A DNA stretch of 64,000 nucleotides from Pyricularia pennisetigena. Lineage: Eukaryota; Ascomycota; Sordariomycetes; Magnaporthales; Pyriculariaceae. The stretch covers positions 112,821 through 176,820 of the forward strand of contig NC_043743.1 of NCBI RefSeq assembly GCF_004337985.1. Reading direction: 5' to 3'. Both the position numbers and the translations under genes were made by a program. Of this stretch, positions 51,901 to 64,000 are shown in pieces. Below the pieces are notes generated by a model. The model did not search any database. It worked only from the letters and a program-made list of their open reading frames with translations, and had not been told where the DNA came from. Each line of letters starts with the position of its first letter. The first letter of the stretch is position 1.

Positions 51901-54653
51901 CTCCTCCAGTATGACAGCCTGGTCAGCAATGCAGATGCCACCCAAGGCTGCCAAAAAGCCCGAGTAGTTTCGCCACTCGGCCACCGTTCTCTCCGATACG
52001 CCCTCAGGCGATGACGTCGACACTTCTTTGGACAGATGAAGCCACTTATCGAACCCGAGCTCCCAGGCGTCTAGTATACCGGTACTGGGGTATTGCATCC
52101 GCCTCAGAAGGCCACGCATCCGCTTCTGGAACGCGACCAAACCGGTGAACCGAAACGCGCGCGACGAGATCTCCTGAAAGACCTCGCCATTGCGCAGCAG
52201 CGACAGTGACGACTTGCCCGTCTCTGACGCGGCGTCTATCGCGCGACATTCTTCCAGAAATCGACCAAAACATGATGTAACCAGCTGGCAAGTCTCAATA
52301 TCGGGCGAGCACAGTGCTACCAACAGAACAGTTTCAAGTCTGGTATAAGCCGCTGTTCGTTCTGGAATCTCTTCTGTAAGCTCGGCCAAGTCCTTGACCA
52401 CGCTTAACAGCAAAAGCCTCGACTCCAGGTAGCTGTGTATAGACCTGAGATTGGTGCTGAGGTCCGTCCCCGGGTGAATATCGCACATGGACGTCAACAC
52501 AAGAGATCTGGGAATTGTGTGTGTAGTTAGTCAAAACCGCCAAGTCTTTACGCCATATTCCCCGCAAAACAACAACAACAAAAAACAAAGCTGTAACACA
52601 AGTAGGTACAAAAGNNNNNNNNNNNNNNNNNNNNNNNNNNNNNNNGGGGGGGGGGTGAGAAGCTTACGTCAACCTCCAGAACTTGTTCTTGTAATCTTTC
52701 GACTCAATCCTCTTGGATGAAGCGAGCGAACTGACAATCATGTCGTCGTTAAAAAGCCGCCGGGCTACCCCAACTGCCGGCCTCCGCACCGACTCGTCCG
52801 CGACGACCATACACAGGAAGAGGGCCTCGAAATTGTCCTCAAAGAACTTCCCTCGCTCATCCTTATCGCTGCTTGAGGAACCTGCGAAAAGGGCCATGGG
52901 CGACACGTTGAGGAACTCCAGGATGTTGATAATCATGTTGACGGAGGCCGCTCCTGCTTCGGAACCTCTACGCCGCATGGACTGGTCGTGGGTCAACACA
53001 TCGGTAAACAGCGACGAGGCCGCTGCAAGCTGGTTTTGCATGAAGCCAGATGCACCAATGAATAGCTTATGGTACCTGTGGCCGTCTTGCAAACGGGCAA
53101 AGTGTGTGCAGGTCTGAACGACCGCGATCTTGAAGCTTTGCGGTGCCGATGGTGCCAAACACCCGTGGGCCAGCGACTCGACACATATGTCGAAGTTGAG
53201 ATGCATCAGGCTCACCAGGGCCGCGGTGAGTATGTCCTGGTCAAAGAGAGAGCTGTCGGACCCGACGGGGAATTTGCGGAAGACGGCATCGCGCACCTCA
53301 TCCTGCACGTCCATGGCGAAACTGAGCAGCGCCGCCTCGAGAGTCGAATCGCTTTCTACGTCAAAGTGGCGAGCCACCCGGAGTAGCGAGACCAGGCAGT
53401 ATGCGGCCTGCTCATTGCGGTTGCGCAGCGACTTTCTTAGAGTGTCGAGAAAGTTGGCCTTCTTGGACAAACTGCCACCCTTGACCTCCCGAAAGTTGCT
53501 TGCAACCTCGAACACGTCAGGCAGCAGAAAAAGCAGCGACATTTGCAACGGATACAGCTGGGCTCTCCGCTTGCCGCTGTCGACAACGGTGTGAGACATG
53601 TCAAAGAGTGTGTCGGCGCCGCCGTCCAGGCGTTTGTGGGCTATATGCAGCTGCACAAACTCGCCGGGGAACCTATCGATCCAGCGCGAGATAAGGAGCG
53701 GCGCCACGATGGCGACGGTGTTCTGGAAGTTCTTGCGGAAGTGCAGGAAACTCGAGCACAGCTCCTGCACGACCTGGCCAAGCTTCTGCGAGTCAACCCA
53801 AAAGTACGCAACCATGCGCAGCAGAACCAGAGCGGCGCGTTCGTCATCGTTGGGCATGTGATACGCTCCACCCTGGCCCTGGGTTCCCGGTGCGGCGGCC
53901 GATCGGATGCTGTAGACGACTGCGCGGTAGCAGTCAAAGGATGCGGACCAGTTGGATGCTGTCACGAACTCGATAATGGTGCGAACCTGGACCTCGAGAG
54001 CGGGGGCGTGTGCCTCGAGCAGCTCACTGTTGCTCATCTCAACATTGGTGACTCGTGAAGAGCCAAGAGGTTTGGATTTGCCATCTGTCGGGGTCGAGAG
54101 CGTCAGGGACGCATGCGCTTCGTCGAGGAGGGTCTTTGGCGGCAGGACATAGTCGCTAGGCAGCGGGCTGAAGAAGAGCCTGACAAAGTCGAATATCCTA
54201 GGCACCAGTGTGCTGGGAATGGGCTGCGGGGGCGGCAGATTGGTCAGGTCGCGTGGTAGCAGGGCAGCGCCAGGGGCGGCATGGCGGGCCCAATGGTGGG
54301 CGCAACAGTCGGCGACGAGGCCAAATAGGTATATCTCGGAGAGGAGGACGTGAGGAGGGTGCGAGGTGACATTTGGGTACGGGCGGGCGAGTTCGACCAA
54401 GAGACCCAATAGGGCATCGAGAACGCCGGTGATGGAGGTTGCGCTGAGCTTGACGAGTGTGGCTCGGGTTGTAGCAACTATTTCGTCTTGGCCGATGTCC
54501 TCGCTCCAGGTGCCGGTGCGATAGGGAAGCTGGGTCGAGGAAGGGAGATGGGTTAGCAAGCAAAGGCTAGGTAGGAGAGACAGGGAAGTATTAGCATACC
54601 CGAGTCGTGAGCCTTTCCACCAGGCAGCTCACGAGTCCCGTGTCACCGTTCAT
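45915..54653 (-). CDS. IRA1: Ras GTPase-activating protein, IRA/neurofibromin family
   Basis: Eight exons on the minus strand: 54653-54600, 54529-52668, 52507-50413, 50288-50001, 49895-49512, 49405-49146, 49076-46190 and 45956-45915, giving 2623 residues; phases agree at every junction. The first 1100 or so residues are helical repeat. The RasGAP domain (about 1150-1430) has an arginine finger at R1247 in SELLRRTSVATKML (position of LFRGNS in NF1) and the FLR motif in GAFVFLRFFCPAIVAPE (about 1359-1361). A bipartite Sec14-PH module follows, with IASRLWHRPFGLFIDATCYN and RIYIYNMNSAFRKCFRRV. The rest is another large helical array. It stimulates GTP hydrolysis on Ras and so lowers cAMP/PKA and MAPK signalling; the lipid-binding module may place it at membranes. 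The N-terminus MNGDTGLVSCLVERLTTR fits the family. The last exon (NWNKIKRILARGE) is the least certain. The intron at 52508-52667 contains 31 N. Confidence 0.93.
52615..52645. other. Assembly gap (31 N) inside a RasGAP intron
   Basis: 31 undetermined bases followed by a 10-base G run. It lies in the intron between exons 2 and 3, so the coding sequence is not affected. Confidence 0.98.
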
Positions 54654-56229
54654 AGCTGGAAGCCGGGGCAGTGGTAATGCCGGACCGGACGCTGACTCGG
54701 ACTCGGAAATGGGCAGCCTGGCTACCTCGCCGTGATCATGATTTTATGTGTTGCAGGCCGGTCTTTGTACGGGGAAGGGGACGGAGGGGCGGACAGATGC
54801 CAGTTGTGGTAACGAATGGATGCCCTCCCTGGCTTTGGTTGGGTGACGGTTCAATTTGCCCCCGGCAGTGAGAAGGATGGTCGAGCTAGCGGCAGCGAAA
54901 GTTTAGTTTAGTAGTCTTTGTTGAAGCTTTGATCGTGTGCAGAGGAGCAAGACTAACGAGACAGACAGCTAAGGCGGGTGGAGTAAAGTAGGTAGGTAGG
55001 TAGGTAGGTAGGTAGATACTGTTTAGTCTAGACTACTGCTAGACTGAGCAAGTAATTATGTGTTTTGGTGGGAGAGCAGCCGTGTTGATGTTCCAAAGGC
55101 TAAATGGCTGGTCGTTTCGTCGCAAACATTTGATGGATCGATAAAAGCAAGTCGCCAATCGCAATCTGTGAAGACCCCTCCCCCCTGCCCATAACAACCC
55201 AAACGTACGAGTGGAGGCAAGCTTTAGTCGCTGTGGGGGAGGGGTTAGGTGCAAAAGCTCAATCCGAACTACGTTTATGTTGGGCATAGTCAACCCTAGA
55301 CAAAGTACCTACTGCCTTAACTTGGCTTTCTTTCGCTTGATTACTACCTGTTGTCATTTCGAATACTTTACTTACCTCGGGTCCTTTTTTTTTTTTTTTT
55401 TTTCTTGCAACTATCTAGTACTATGCTAGCCTGACAATAGACCCGCATCGGCGAGGTGGCAATGGCCAGACAAATCTCTACCAACGGGTACCTGCTGTAG
55501 CAAACGGAACCGCCTCAATTGATTTGCCCTGATCTTCACTCGAATTTGTTTGACTTGTTGGTGGGTATGCAAAGGTATGAATTTAGTGTCGAGAAGTACC
55601 AAGGTCTAGGTCTCGGCCTAGTCAGACAAGGTAGGTATGGGAGGTGCCTGGTTGATGTAACCCAGGCTGGGCTTGTCGTCAAAGCAGAGAGCGACAAAGC
55701 CAATCAATGGTAGGCTGTCAAAAATAATATTGACGTGTCAGTGGGAGAACCGAGCTGTCACTAGGGTACGTACCTATGAAACGACGAGTGAAATGAAAAT
55801 TCGGACTTAAATCAGACAAGGCTAGAAATGTTTACATGGCAACATGATCTGTTCCATCGCGAGACGTTGCCAGGCAGTGCGATATTTCTCCTTTCTCACG
55901 CCCACCAAAAAAAACCACATACAGTTCAACAAAGAGCTCAAATGGTGGTAGTTAATTCATTCTTTATTGATGTCCACTTGTAGATGGACCAGTGCTCAAT
56001 TGCGAACAAATCCTACGACTAAAAGTCGGCTTGTTCACATCACGAAATCGGATCGCGTACCGCGTCGTCTCCTGACTTTTGACAGAAAAAGTACTCATGC
56101 AATTTAAACCATAGTCCGTGCACGGGTCAATCGTCTGAAAAGACTTCCAGACAAAAATATACATGAGACCTGTGATTCTTCTTGCCAAATCTTAATCCCA
56201 CAAAGAGCATTCGATTCTCAATACTATTC
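54654..56229. other. Intergenic between RasGAP promoter and RAT1 3' end
   Basis: Holds the RasGAP promoter and the RAT1 3' flank. A (GGTA)n microsatellite lies at 54988-55014 and a 20-base poly-T run at about 55385-55404. No coding region recognised. Confidence 0.55.
54988..55014. repeat. (GGTA)n tetranucleotide microsatellite
   Basis: Six or more tandem GGTA units about 335 bp upstream of the RasGAP start codon. Confidence 0.9.
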
Positions 56230-59200
56230 TCACCTCCCATAACCTCCTCTTCCTCTACCACCACCGCCACCACCACCACCACCTCGTGGAGGCCCTCTAT
56301 CCCTACCACCATTGTAACCACCCCTGTACCCACGATCATCGGGACGGTATGACTGGTTGTGACCGGGAGGAGGAGGCGGCGGGTAATGACCACCACCACC
56401 GTACTGACCCGGTGGTGGTCCATATGACGGAGGATAGGCTGGAGGATATCCTTGGCCTGGTGGTGGGTACTGTGGGTAGCTTGGGGGGTAACCCTGCGCA
56501 TACCTATCGTTGTAGCCTCCACCATGGCCGCCATAGTGGTGAGCTGGGGGAGGAGGAGGCGGCACGCCCATCCCAAAGCCGGCCGATCCTGGGGGAGGAG
56601 GCTGCCAAGACTGATGCTGCGGGGGTCTGCCACCACGCTGGTCGCGCGGGCTGTACGAGTCGACCCCATTCCGGTGGCCGCCGTTACTGTTGTTCCCATT
56701 ATTCCCATTGTAACCACCTCTGCCACCTCCACCGTAACCACCACCACCACCACCACCACCACCACCGCGACCGCCGCCATACCCACCGCGGCCTCCACCG
56801 CCGCGCATCTTGTTCTTCAGGTCATCAATGTCGTGACGGGTTAGTGCAGGTGTAGGCATCTTCAGACCACGAAGAAGCATTGACTTGTGTGCAACAGCCT
56901 GGGGCATGTCGTAATAAACTCTGTAGCATATGATTGTTAGTTCTGCATAATTTCGCAATGAAAACAGTCAAGATGGAAGGGACAACATACGTTAGTGACC
57001 GGTCATATTCGACGTCCGGCATGCATTTCCTCTCCAGAGGATACACGAGAGAACCATGAGGAAGATAATCTGGCAGTTTTTCCACAACTCCAGCCAGCAA
57101 GTCACTATTTTTCTGGTCGAGCTTATAGGTCGAACCTGTCTGACGCTTCGAGTAGAAGTTCGTAATAAGATCATCGTACAGAGGCGCATGAGCATCCGAA
57201 ATGATAAGTACGTCTCTGCCAAGACCGTTCCTGGCTGCCTCATCAGCGGTCAGCTGTGGATACTTGGCCTGGACTGCAGCAAGCAGCCGGTCCATTTCAA
57301 TAAAAGGCAGAAGCGCAACACCCTGCCAGGCGAATTTCTTGCCGTTCAGATCTACCTCAAAGTCTTCAGGGTAGAAGTCAATAATCTCGCTGTCCTCTTT
57401 GGTCATGAGATCGTGGAAGATGGGGGGTAAGTTATCGCGTGATGCGGCCGGCAGGACGCTCATCAACTGTTCGTAAGGCTTGGACTTTCTGCCCTTTTCA
57501 AACGTTATGTCAAGGTCCTTGAGACCGACGAAATCTTGAGCAAATGGAGCATAATGGTACGGGTAGAACCACTCCCAAGACGGGCATCCCTGAAAATAGT
57601 AGAGAAGAACCCAGGCAAGGCCTTCGACGTACGCGTGCGCCACCTTGTGGCGGAATTCAACGTTCTTGGGGTCGACATGGAACTTTTGTTCGTAGTAACG
57701 ATCTGCGTACCCGTCCTCCCAGAGCCTCACAGTGTCGACCGCTTCGCCGTTTCCACTGGCCGGCGTTCCAGGGGTAGGGCTGTTGGGAGCAGGGCTATCG
57801 CCATCCTCCATGAGGGCAGCCTTGCGCTTGCCAAGAGCTGAAGCAGGGGTGGTTTCTTCAGAAGCGACCCCTTCCTTGACTGGAGTCTCAGGAGCGCTTG
57901 TTTCGGGGGCTTGGGATTGCATCGCCTTCAACTGGCTTTTAAGCATGCTCGCTGCGCTCTTGTTGGCGACGTTAGCATCCATCTGAGCAGCGGCGCGGTT
58001 AACCACCATGTCATGAGTGATTGCCTTGGGAGGCTCCGAGACGTGCGGCCCGTTGGCGCTGTTATTTCCCCACTTGGCTCTGTCGTCCTGCATCTTGCGC
58101 CTCTTCGCGTTGGCGTCCCTGCGATCCTCCTGTTCCTTACGCTTCCGGAAGATGGAGTCCTCTTGCTTTGCTAGGCCATCCATAATGTACTGAACACGTT
58201 CCAGGTCAATGTGGCCGTCCTTTGTGACGTACCCACCCATCCGGGGCAGGTTCTGTTTCCAGATCGAGGTCAAGGTGATGATACCATTCTCTCGGATTTC
58301 AAGTGCGGGCAAATGGGGTAAGAAATCGTTGCCGACGAAACAGCAAAGAAAGATCCAATCGTCCACGGCTCTCTCCAAATCAAAGCGGAACGGCAAGTCC
58401 GGGACGTAGAGCTCAACGTTCAGGTACTCGCGCAGAATAGACACGTGTAGCCAGATGAAAGGTTTCAGTGGCTCGGCATTCTGCTTCTCATCAAACTCGC
58501 CTTCCTTCTTCTTAACCTCTCCCTTGCATTGTTGTGCATCGTGGCCCTTCTGGCCACAAAGCTTGCACAGCCTCGGTTTGCCTTGCTGGAAGAAAACATC
58601 CTCACGCAAGACACGGAAGTGAGGCTCGTGAGTGGCCAGTCCCAGCATGATCAAATCGGCATCCAGGCCGTAGATGACGTGTCGCGTGTTGGGGTCGTGA
58701 TCGGGCGATGATCGCTGCGAGCGCACAAAGTCCATGATCTTGTGTTCTCCTTCTCCGGGCACTGTTGCGTCCGAGATGATGATTTTGACGTTGGCCCAGC
58801 CCGGATCTGTGTTGAGCTTGTACGCGCACCAATACCTCAGGCTGCCGGCCAAGATGTCCATGAACGGGGTGCCGGGAGTGATGGAGTTGGTGTCAAAGGC
58901 CTTCTTTGTGACGCTTTCGAGGGTCTCGGCACTGACGTCGCCGCCCTTCTGTTGCTTGAGCAGCTTGAGGAGCTCAAGCTTGTCTTCGGCCTTTTCCTTG
59001 GCTTCCTGGGCGGATCGGAAGCGGCGCGATCGCTGCTGGTTCATTTTGGCACGAGGGGCGACACCATCTAGGAGTGGTTCGACAGGGGTTAGTTAGTCCA
59101 TGGTGCGGTACGCCTTTGTTTGGGACAATGGTTCGAGTCCTTACCAACAGCAATCATCAGAACCTTGCGAGGCCTGACCATGTTGAAGACGCGGTCGGTA

Positions 59201-59573
59201 TACTTGAAGATTTCCAGCATCATCTCCTCCTCATCTTGGGGTGCTGGCCTGTCCTCTGGATGGGCGCAGGGATGGACGATGCCGTTCATGTCCAGGTAAA
59301 GGTTATCGAACTCTTCGCCATTTGGGTTCGGCTTTGTAATGTCGACGGGGATAGAGGTGCCATCTTCTGTGTTTTGAGATGAGTTGGTTAGTTATGGAAT
59401 GCGACAAGTTGTGGTGGTGAAATCGCGGAATGGGGACTTGGACAGCGCGCGCAAGTGTTCGGACAGTCAGGCACAAAAGACGTACCCATTTCAACAGGCT
59501 TATCCTCGATCACCGGCGAAATGATCTTGGGGTATTTGGTGGATAACCACCGGAAAGCCGCTGGGATACCCAT
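56230..59573 (-). CDS. RAT1: 5'-3' exoribonuclease 2 (nuclear Rat1/Xrn2)
   Basis: Four exons on the minus strand: 59573-59486, 59366-59145, 59067-56991 and 56920-56230, giving 1025 residues. The N-terminus [20 protein letters not shown] and [20 protein letters not shown] are the conserved XRN start, supplying the 5'-end pocket and active-site acids. Further metal ligands lie in [14 protein letters not shown] (from residue 202) and [12 protein letters not shown] (D239, D241). A zinc knuckle [14 protein letters not shown] (C271, C274, H279, C284) is typical of Rat1/Xrn2 rather than cytoplasmic Xrn1. The C-terminal 170 residues are low-complexity: Arg/Gly/Tyr repeats, then a Pro/Gly/Tyr-rich segment, then RGG again. 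Rat1 degrades 5'-monophosphate RNA in the nucleus, acting in transcription termination, rRNA and snoRNA trimming and RNA quality control. Intron removal restores the block [20 protein letters not shown]. The final codons lie at a possible donor (AGGTGAGA), so a further exon is conceivable. Confidence 0.95.
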
Positions 59574-60376
59574 ATTCGCGGCTTGTAACTATGATTTGAT
59601 GCTCGTCACCTTGATAAGTTGTCAAGTGCAAGGTGAGGAGAGCTAATGATGGAAAAAGGAAACTCGGTAATGGAATGGACGGAATTAATTGAATGGGGGT
59701 CAGGTTTCTGCCGACGCGGCGCGCGCGCGCAAAGAACTTGCAATTCATTGTTGCATCCTTTCTGCACTAGGCGGGCGGTGAGTGAGAGTTGCAGGCATCT
59801 TCGAAGGGTCAGGGTCTTTGGTCGGGTTTTGGTGGGGTCTAGTGCCTAATTTAGTCTAGCTTGCGTGGTATTCTGTACAGCTCAAAAAGATTTATTTCCA
59901 GCTCCAAGCTTGCTAAAAGTAGGACTTGCAATGCTGCATGCATGCATCAATCAACATGCAAAAGGTGTCCACTGACTGCCTTGTCAGTCTCGTGGAAATT
60001 TGGGCCCCATTGAAAGTAACATTGAGGAGATTGGCGGTTTCGACTGGAATACCTCACATATCTGTTCACTATCATCTGCCTACCTTACCTAAGGTATCTA
60101 GCCCTCTTGAAGTAAATACACATAGCCTCCAATTCGATTTCTGTTCACTTTCTTTTCTTTGGCTCTTTAGCAAGCATGGCAGCTCCATAGCCATAGTAAG
60201 AGTACATGAAACCTCTAGACCAAACGTCGTCCTCTTAACCATCCTGTACAAAACCCTGATGGCGCCGTACCAATTCTCCCCTCGAAGACCATCCTCGTAG
60301 CAAAACCCGAAACCGAACATAAAAAAAAACCCCCCTCAAAGAAAAAAAGAATATCCGCCCGCCCTGGTCACCCACC
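59574..60376. promoter_or_regulatory. Shared divergent promoter region of RAT1 and USO1
   Basis: 803 bp between two outward-facing start codons. No further gene is seen. It includes a TGCATGCATGCA palindromic segment near 59935-59950 and an A-rich leader just before the USO1 ATG. Confidence 0.5.
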
Positions 60377-63300
60377 ATGTTCTCCATGCCAGCCGCCCCG
60401 GCCAAGCAGTCGGTGGGCGAGACCATCTCGGTGCTTAGCGAGCGCCTGGGCTCGTCGACGCTGCTAGAGGACCGGCGGGCCGCGATCCTGGGCCTCCGCA
60501 GCTTCGCCAAGCAATATCCGGCATCGGTGGCCTCGGGCGCGTTGCGCAGCCTGATTGGCAGCCTCGCCAAGGACGGCGAGGATGTCGACACTGTCAAGGT
60601 CGTGCTTGAAACGCTGCTTATGCTTTTCAGCCCGAATCAGGACAGCCCCGAGGCCTCGGACGAGATAGCCCTCTGGCTGGCTGACGAGTTCACCCAGCGC
60701 CAGGAAAACATCACCCTGCTGCTCGACTTCCTTGAGACCCCGGACTTTTACGCCAGGCTGTACTCGCTGCAGCTGCTGACCGCCATCCTCTCCGCCCGCA
60801 CCGAGCGCACAGAGGAGTGCGTCTTCACCGCGCCCCTCGGAATCCCGCGCCTCGTCGCCATTCTCGATGACACCAGGGAGGCCGTGCGCAACGAAGCAAT
60901 CACCCTCCTGACCTACCTGACCCCGACGAACCCGGACATACAGAAGCTGGTGGCTTTCGAAAGCGCTTTTGAGCGGATTCTAAAGGTGGTTGCGGCAGAC
61001 GGCGGGCTGGCGTTGGGAACCCGCGTGGTGGAAGACTGCCTGATCCTCCTGGCAAACCTGCTACGGCTCAACCCATCCAACCAGACGTTATTCAGGGAGA
61101 CCGGCTGCATACCTCAGTTGACCAAGCTGCTCAGGACGGCATACGAGGATGGAAACGACGGCGAACACGAGATCGCGCCCTGGGCCGAGGAGCAGCGGAA
61201 TAGGAACGTGTATGCGTTGTTGGCTGTTGTCCGGTTGTTCCTGGTTGCCGGGTCGGTGGGCACGCCCCAGAATCAAGCCGCTCTGTGGCATCATGGGCTG
61301 CTCTTCCATGCGCTCCAGCTAGGCTTCATGCACCATGCAGACGCTCAGATCAAGGCAGAGGTGAGTGGTCGCAGCCATTTCGTTCGTGCGCAGACTTTTG
61401 AGTTCGACCAGATCTGGTTCTAATGGAAAATACGAGTTTTGAAACCTCCAGGCCCTCGTCACATGTGCTGATATCATCAGAGGCAACGCGGCTCTCCAAG
61501 AGAACTTTGCCCAGCTGCAGGTCCCCGCCCCGCTCGGCGCGCAACAATCACCGCAGGCTGATAAGAAGGCCAACGGCGTTGCCAATATTTACGTGATAGA
61601 CGGCCTGTTGGACCTGACGCTGAGTGTCCAGTCGCCGCAGGACTTTAACCTCCGTTTTGCAGCGTGCGGCTGCATAAAGGCATATTTTCATGGCCACGCC
61701 GAGGTGCGGCAACACTTCCTCACGAGGGCCATCGAAGGCCATCGGTCAGGGGCCGACGAGACTGCCAATGTTTTGACGACGCTCCTCCGATCACCGGCCG
61801 ATGAGGCACCCTCGGACCCGTACCGATACTGGTTCGCCGCCGTCATCATGCTGCACCTCATTATTGACAGCCCCGAGTCTAAAGCGATGGCAATGGGAGT
61901 CACCGAGGGTGAGGAGGAGAGCGGTGAGGAGGTGGTGACGAGCATCCAAATGATCACGGCGCATCTCATCTTGGGTCTGACAAGAGGCGACGATGATAGG
62001 GTGCTGATTGGTAGTCTGATGCTCCTTCTCTGCTGGCTGTTTGAGGACATTGACGGAGTAAACGACTTTCTTGGAGAGGGAAGCAACATCCAGGGGCTGA
62101 TCAACGCCGTGATCAAAGCTTCGGCCGACTCGGCGATAGTACAGGGCCTCTGCGCAATGCTTTTGGGCGTGGCCTACGAGTTTTCTACCAAGGACTCCCC
62201 CATACCCAGGGCGACGCTGCAGCCGATTCTCCTGCAACGCATGGGCCGGGAAAAGTACATTGAGAAACTTAGCAACCTAAGGAGCCACCCGTTTGTACGA
62301 GACTACGAGGTCCTGCCACAGCGGTTCGACCCATCCTCGGGCCAAAAATATCCGGACGTGTTTTTCGACGCGTCATTCATCGAGTTCTTCAAGGACAACT
62401 ATAGCCGCATCCTGAGGGCGATCGACCGGGAGCCGGGCCTGGAGATTTCGGTGGTGTCCAACGGTGTCCAGAAGGGAATCTCGCGGGAATTGGTCGACGG
62501 GCTGCGGTCGCAGCTCGAGGAGAGGGATCGAGAGCTCCAAGAAGCGCGCCTCAAGGTCGCATCCCTAGATGGTCAGCTGGGGCAGGAGCAAGCCGATCAC
62601 AGGAGGACCAAGGAGTCGCAGGTGGGAGAGCTCGCAAGGCTCAAGACGGTCAACGAATCCCTGCAGAAGCTGCATGAAGAGGAGACGGCCAAGCTCAAGA
62701 TCCAAAACCAAGCGCGGGAGAACGAGCTGCAGCGGCAGCACCAACTGCGGGAGGACGAACTACGGAGGCAGATTGAGCAGCTGCAGCGGCAGCAAAAGGC
62801 CAGAGAGGACGACCTGGTACGGCAGCACAAGGCGCGTGAGGACGAGCTGCGGCGGCAGCTGGATCAGGCCAAGAGCGCATCGGCGGCGGAGGTGGACAAG
62901 GTGAAGAAGACGGCGCAGGCGGACGCTGAACGGGTGCAGCGCGAGGCGGAGCAGGTCAAGAAGTCGTCGGCAGCGGAACTGGAGCGGGCCCAGCGGCGGA
63001 GTGAAGCGGCGCTCGCGGACCTCAAGGCGACCATCAGCCGGCTCGAGGTGGACCTGATGAAGGCCGGCAAGGCCAAGACGGCGGAGCTGCAGTCGCTCCG
63101 GGAGGAGCTCGAAAAGAAGGTCACTGCCAAGGCGGCCGAGGTCATGGAGGCGGAGGGCAAGCTCCACGAGGTTCAGACCAAGGTTGAAGATCTGGAGAAG
63201 AAGATCAAGGAGAAGGAGAAGCGGGTGGGTGAGGTAGAGGGATTACTCACAGCCAAGGAGAAGGAGTTGACAAAGGTCGGTGCTGCCCGTGTTTTTTTTT

Positions 63301-63632
63301 TTTTTTTTCATCATTTCGTCCCGTGTTGTTCCATGTCTGATTATTCGCTGACCGATTCACAGAGTGAGGCGCTCGTCAAGAAGACGGAGGAAGAAAGGAA
63401 GTCGGCGCAGGGCGAGCTGGACGATTTACTGATGGTGTTTGGGGATTTGGAAGAGAAGAACACCAAGTACAAGGTACGTTTTCATAGTAGATGTTTCTAT
63501 GGTGTATTAATGAACGGGCTTACTAACGCATGCTATTTTTTTTTTTTTTTCTCTTTACAGGAGCGGTTAAAAGCACTGGGCGAGGCCATATCAGATGCAG
63601 AAGACGACGACGACGACGACGACGATGAGTAA
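60377..63632 (+). CDS. USO1: Vesicle tethering protein Uso1/p115
   Basis: Four exons: 60377-61360, 61452-63275, 63363-63473 and 63561-63632, giving 996 residues. The N-terminal two thirds (about 1-660) is an armadillo-like globular head, with SSTLLEDRRAAILGLRSFAK, VRNEAITLLTYLTPTNPDIQ and LRSHPFVRDYEVLPQRF as family blocks. A long charged coiled coil (about 675-960) contains near-repeats such as RQHKAREDELRRQLDQ. The tail is an acidic stretch of consecutive Asp, as in p115. Uso1 is a peripheral homodimer that tethers ER-derived COPII vesicles to the cis-Golgi together with Rab1/Ypt1 and SNAREs. The coiled coil is shorter than in yeast Uso1 and close to animal p115. Introns two and three are each 87 nt and stop-free (see findings); the second has a weak donor (GTCGGT). 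The start begins with the conserved Uso1 N-terminus. Confidence 0.93.
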
Positions 63633-64000
63633 ACCAGGTAGTGCATATATCTAACCCTTCAGCAAATATATAAAGCATATGCGACAAAAGCATCCTTTTT
63701 GGGGGGTTTTTGAGTTGTTTACTTATGGACTTATGGGCTATTCACATAGTGAGGATTTGTTTGTTCTGTTGATTCTGTTACCGTTAATGGACGATGGGAC
63801 GAGGGGGCAACCCTGTCAGTCACTACTTTACGGTACCTTATGCAGGTAATGCAACCTTTTATGGCAATTAAACCAAGCAGCGATTCTCCTGCATCCAAAG
63901 GCGGCATATACTCTATTTTTTGTGGGTTTGGGGTGTAGCACTCGCTCACTTACTGGCTCAGAAGGAGCGAAGCAGAAAAAAAAAAAAAAAAAAAAAAAAA
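63633..64000. other. 3' flank of USO1, ending in poly-A
   Basis: No gene recognised. The window ends in a 25-base A run (63976-64000), possibly at a contig edge or gap. Confidence 0.6.

Noticed and set aside
59130..59140. GGTTCGAGTCC, a match to the tRNA B box
   Set aside because: It lies in a short RAT1 intron with no room for a tRNA and no A box.

Overview
This window comes from a filamentous ascomycete. The evidence is a 1589-residue pentafunctional AROM gene, a GPI-anchored GH16/CBM18 cell-wall transglycosylase, short GT-AG introns with CTAAC-type branch points, an IRA/neurofibromin RasGAP, a RAT1 exonuclease and a USO1 tether. Protein style and intron positions fit Sordariomycetes, perhaps Magnaporthales, but the species is inference. 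Intergenic DNA is long, and the assembly has N gaps and many long poly-A/T runs. I see no mobile element, CRISPR array, tRNA or rRNA.

Layout. 0.37-1.26 kb: a decayed short-chain dehydrogenase pseudogene, readable only across several frames. 2.3-3.0 kb: a small charged DUF4604-type protein (+). 3.5-4.6 kb: cytochrome c oxidase subunit IV, COX4 (-, four exons). 6.1-7.7 kb: UTR2/CRH2-like cell-wall enzyme (-). 10.7-12.4 kb (perhaps to 13.7 kb): polyglutamine protein with a C-terminal SANT/Myb region (-). 12.4-24.6 kb: very long, apparently non-coding stretch. 24.6-25.9 kb: a second Myb-like regulator (+), divergent from the first. 26.8-28.5 kb: tail-anchored protein with a degenerate AAA-like core (-). 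29.7-34.5 kb: ARO1 (+). 34.5-40.6 kb: intergenic with a 714-base gap. 40.6-42.8 kb: C2H2 zinc-finger protein with an Rpn4-type C-terminus (+). 45.9-54.7 kb: IRA/NF1-type RasGAP (-, eight exons, 2623 residues). 56.2-59.6 kb: RAT1/XRN2 (-, four exons). 60.4-63.6 kb: USO1/p115 (+, four exons).

These are mostly independent housekeeping or regulatory genes rather than a cluster: respiration (COX4), wall remodelling (UTR2), aromatic amino acid synthesis (ARO1), Ras down-regulation (IRA), nuclear RNA turnover (RAT1) and ER-Golgi tethering (USO1), with three likely DNA-binding regulators. No multi-gene system that looks undescribed is evident. The least explained items are the tail-anchored pseudo-AAA protein, the roughly 11-12 kb divergent region between the two Myb/SANT genes, the long leader of the SANT gene, and two stop-free introns of exactly 87 nt in USO1. 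Exon boundaries were read by eye from splice signals and frame continuity; none has transcript support here.
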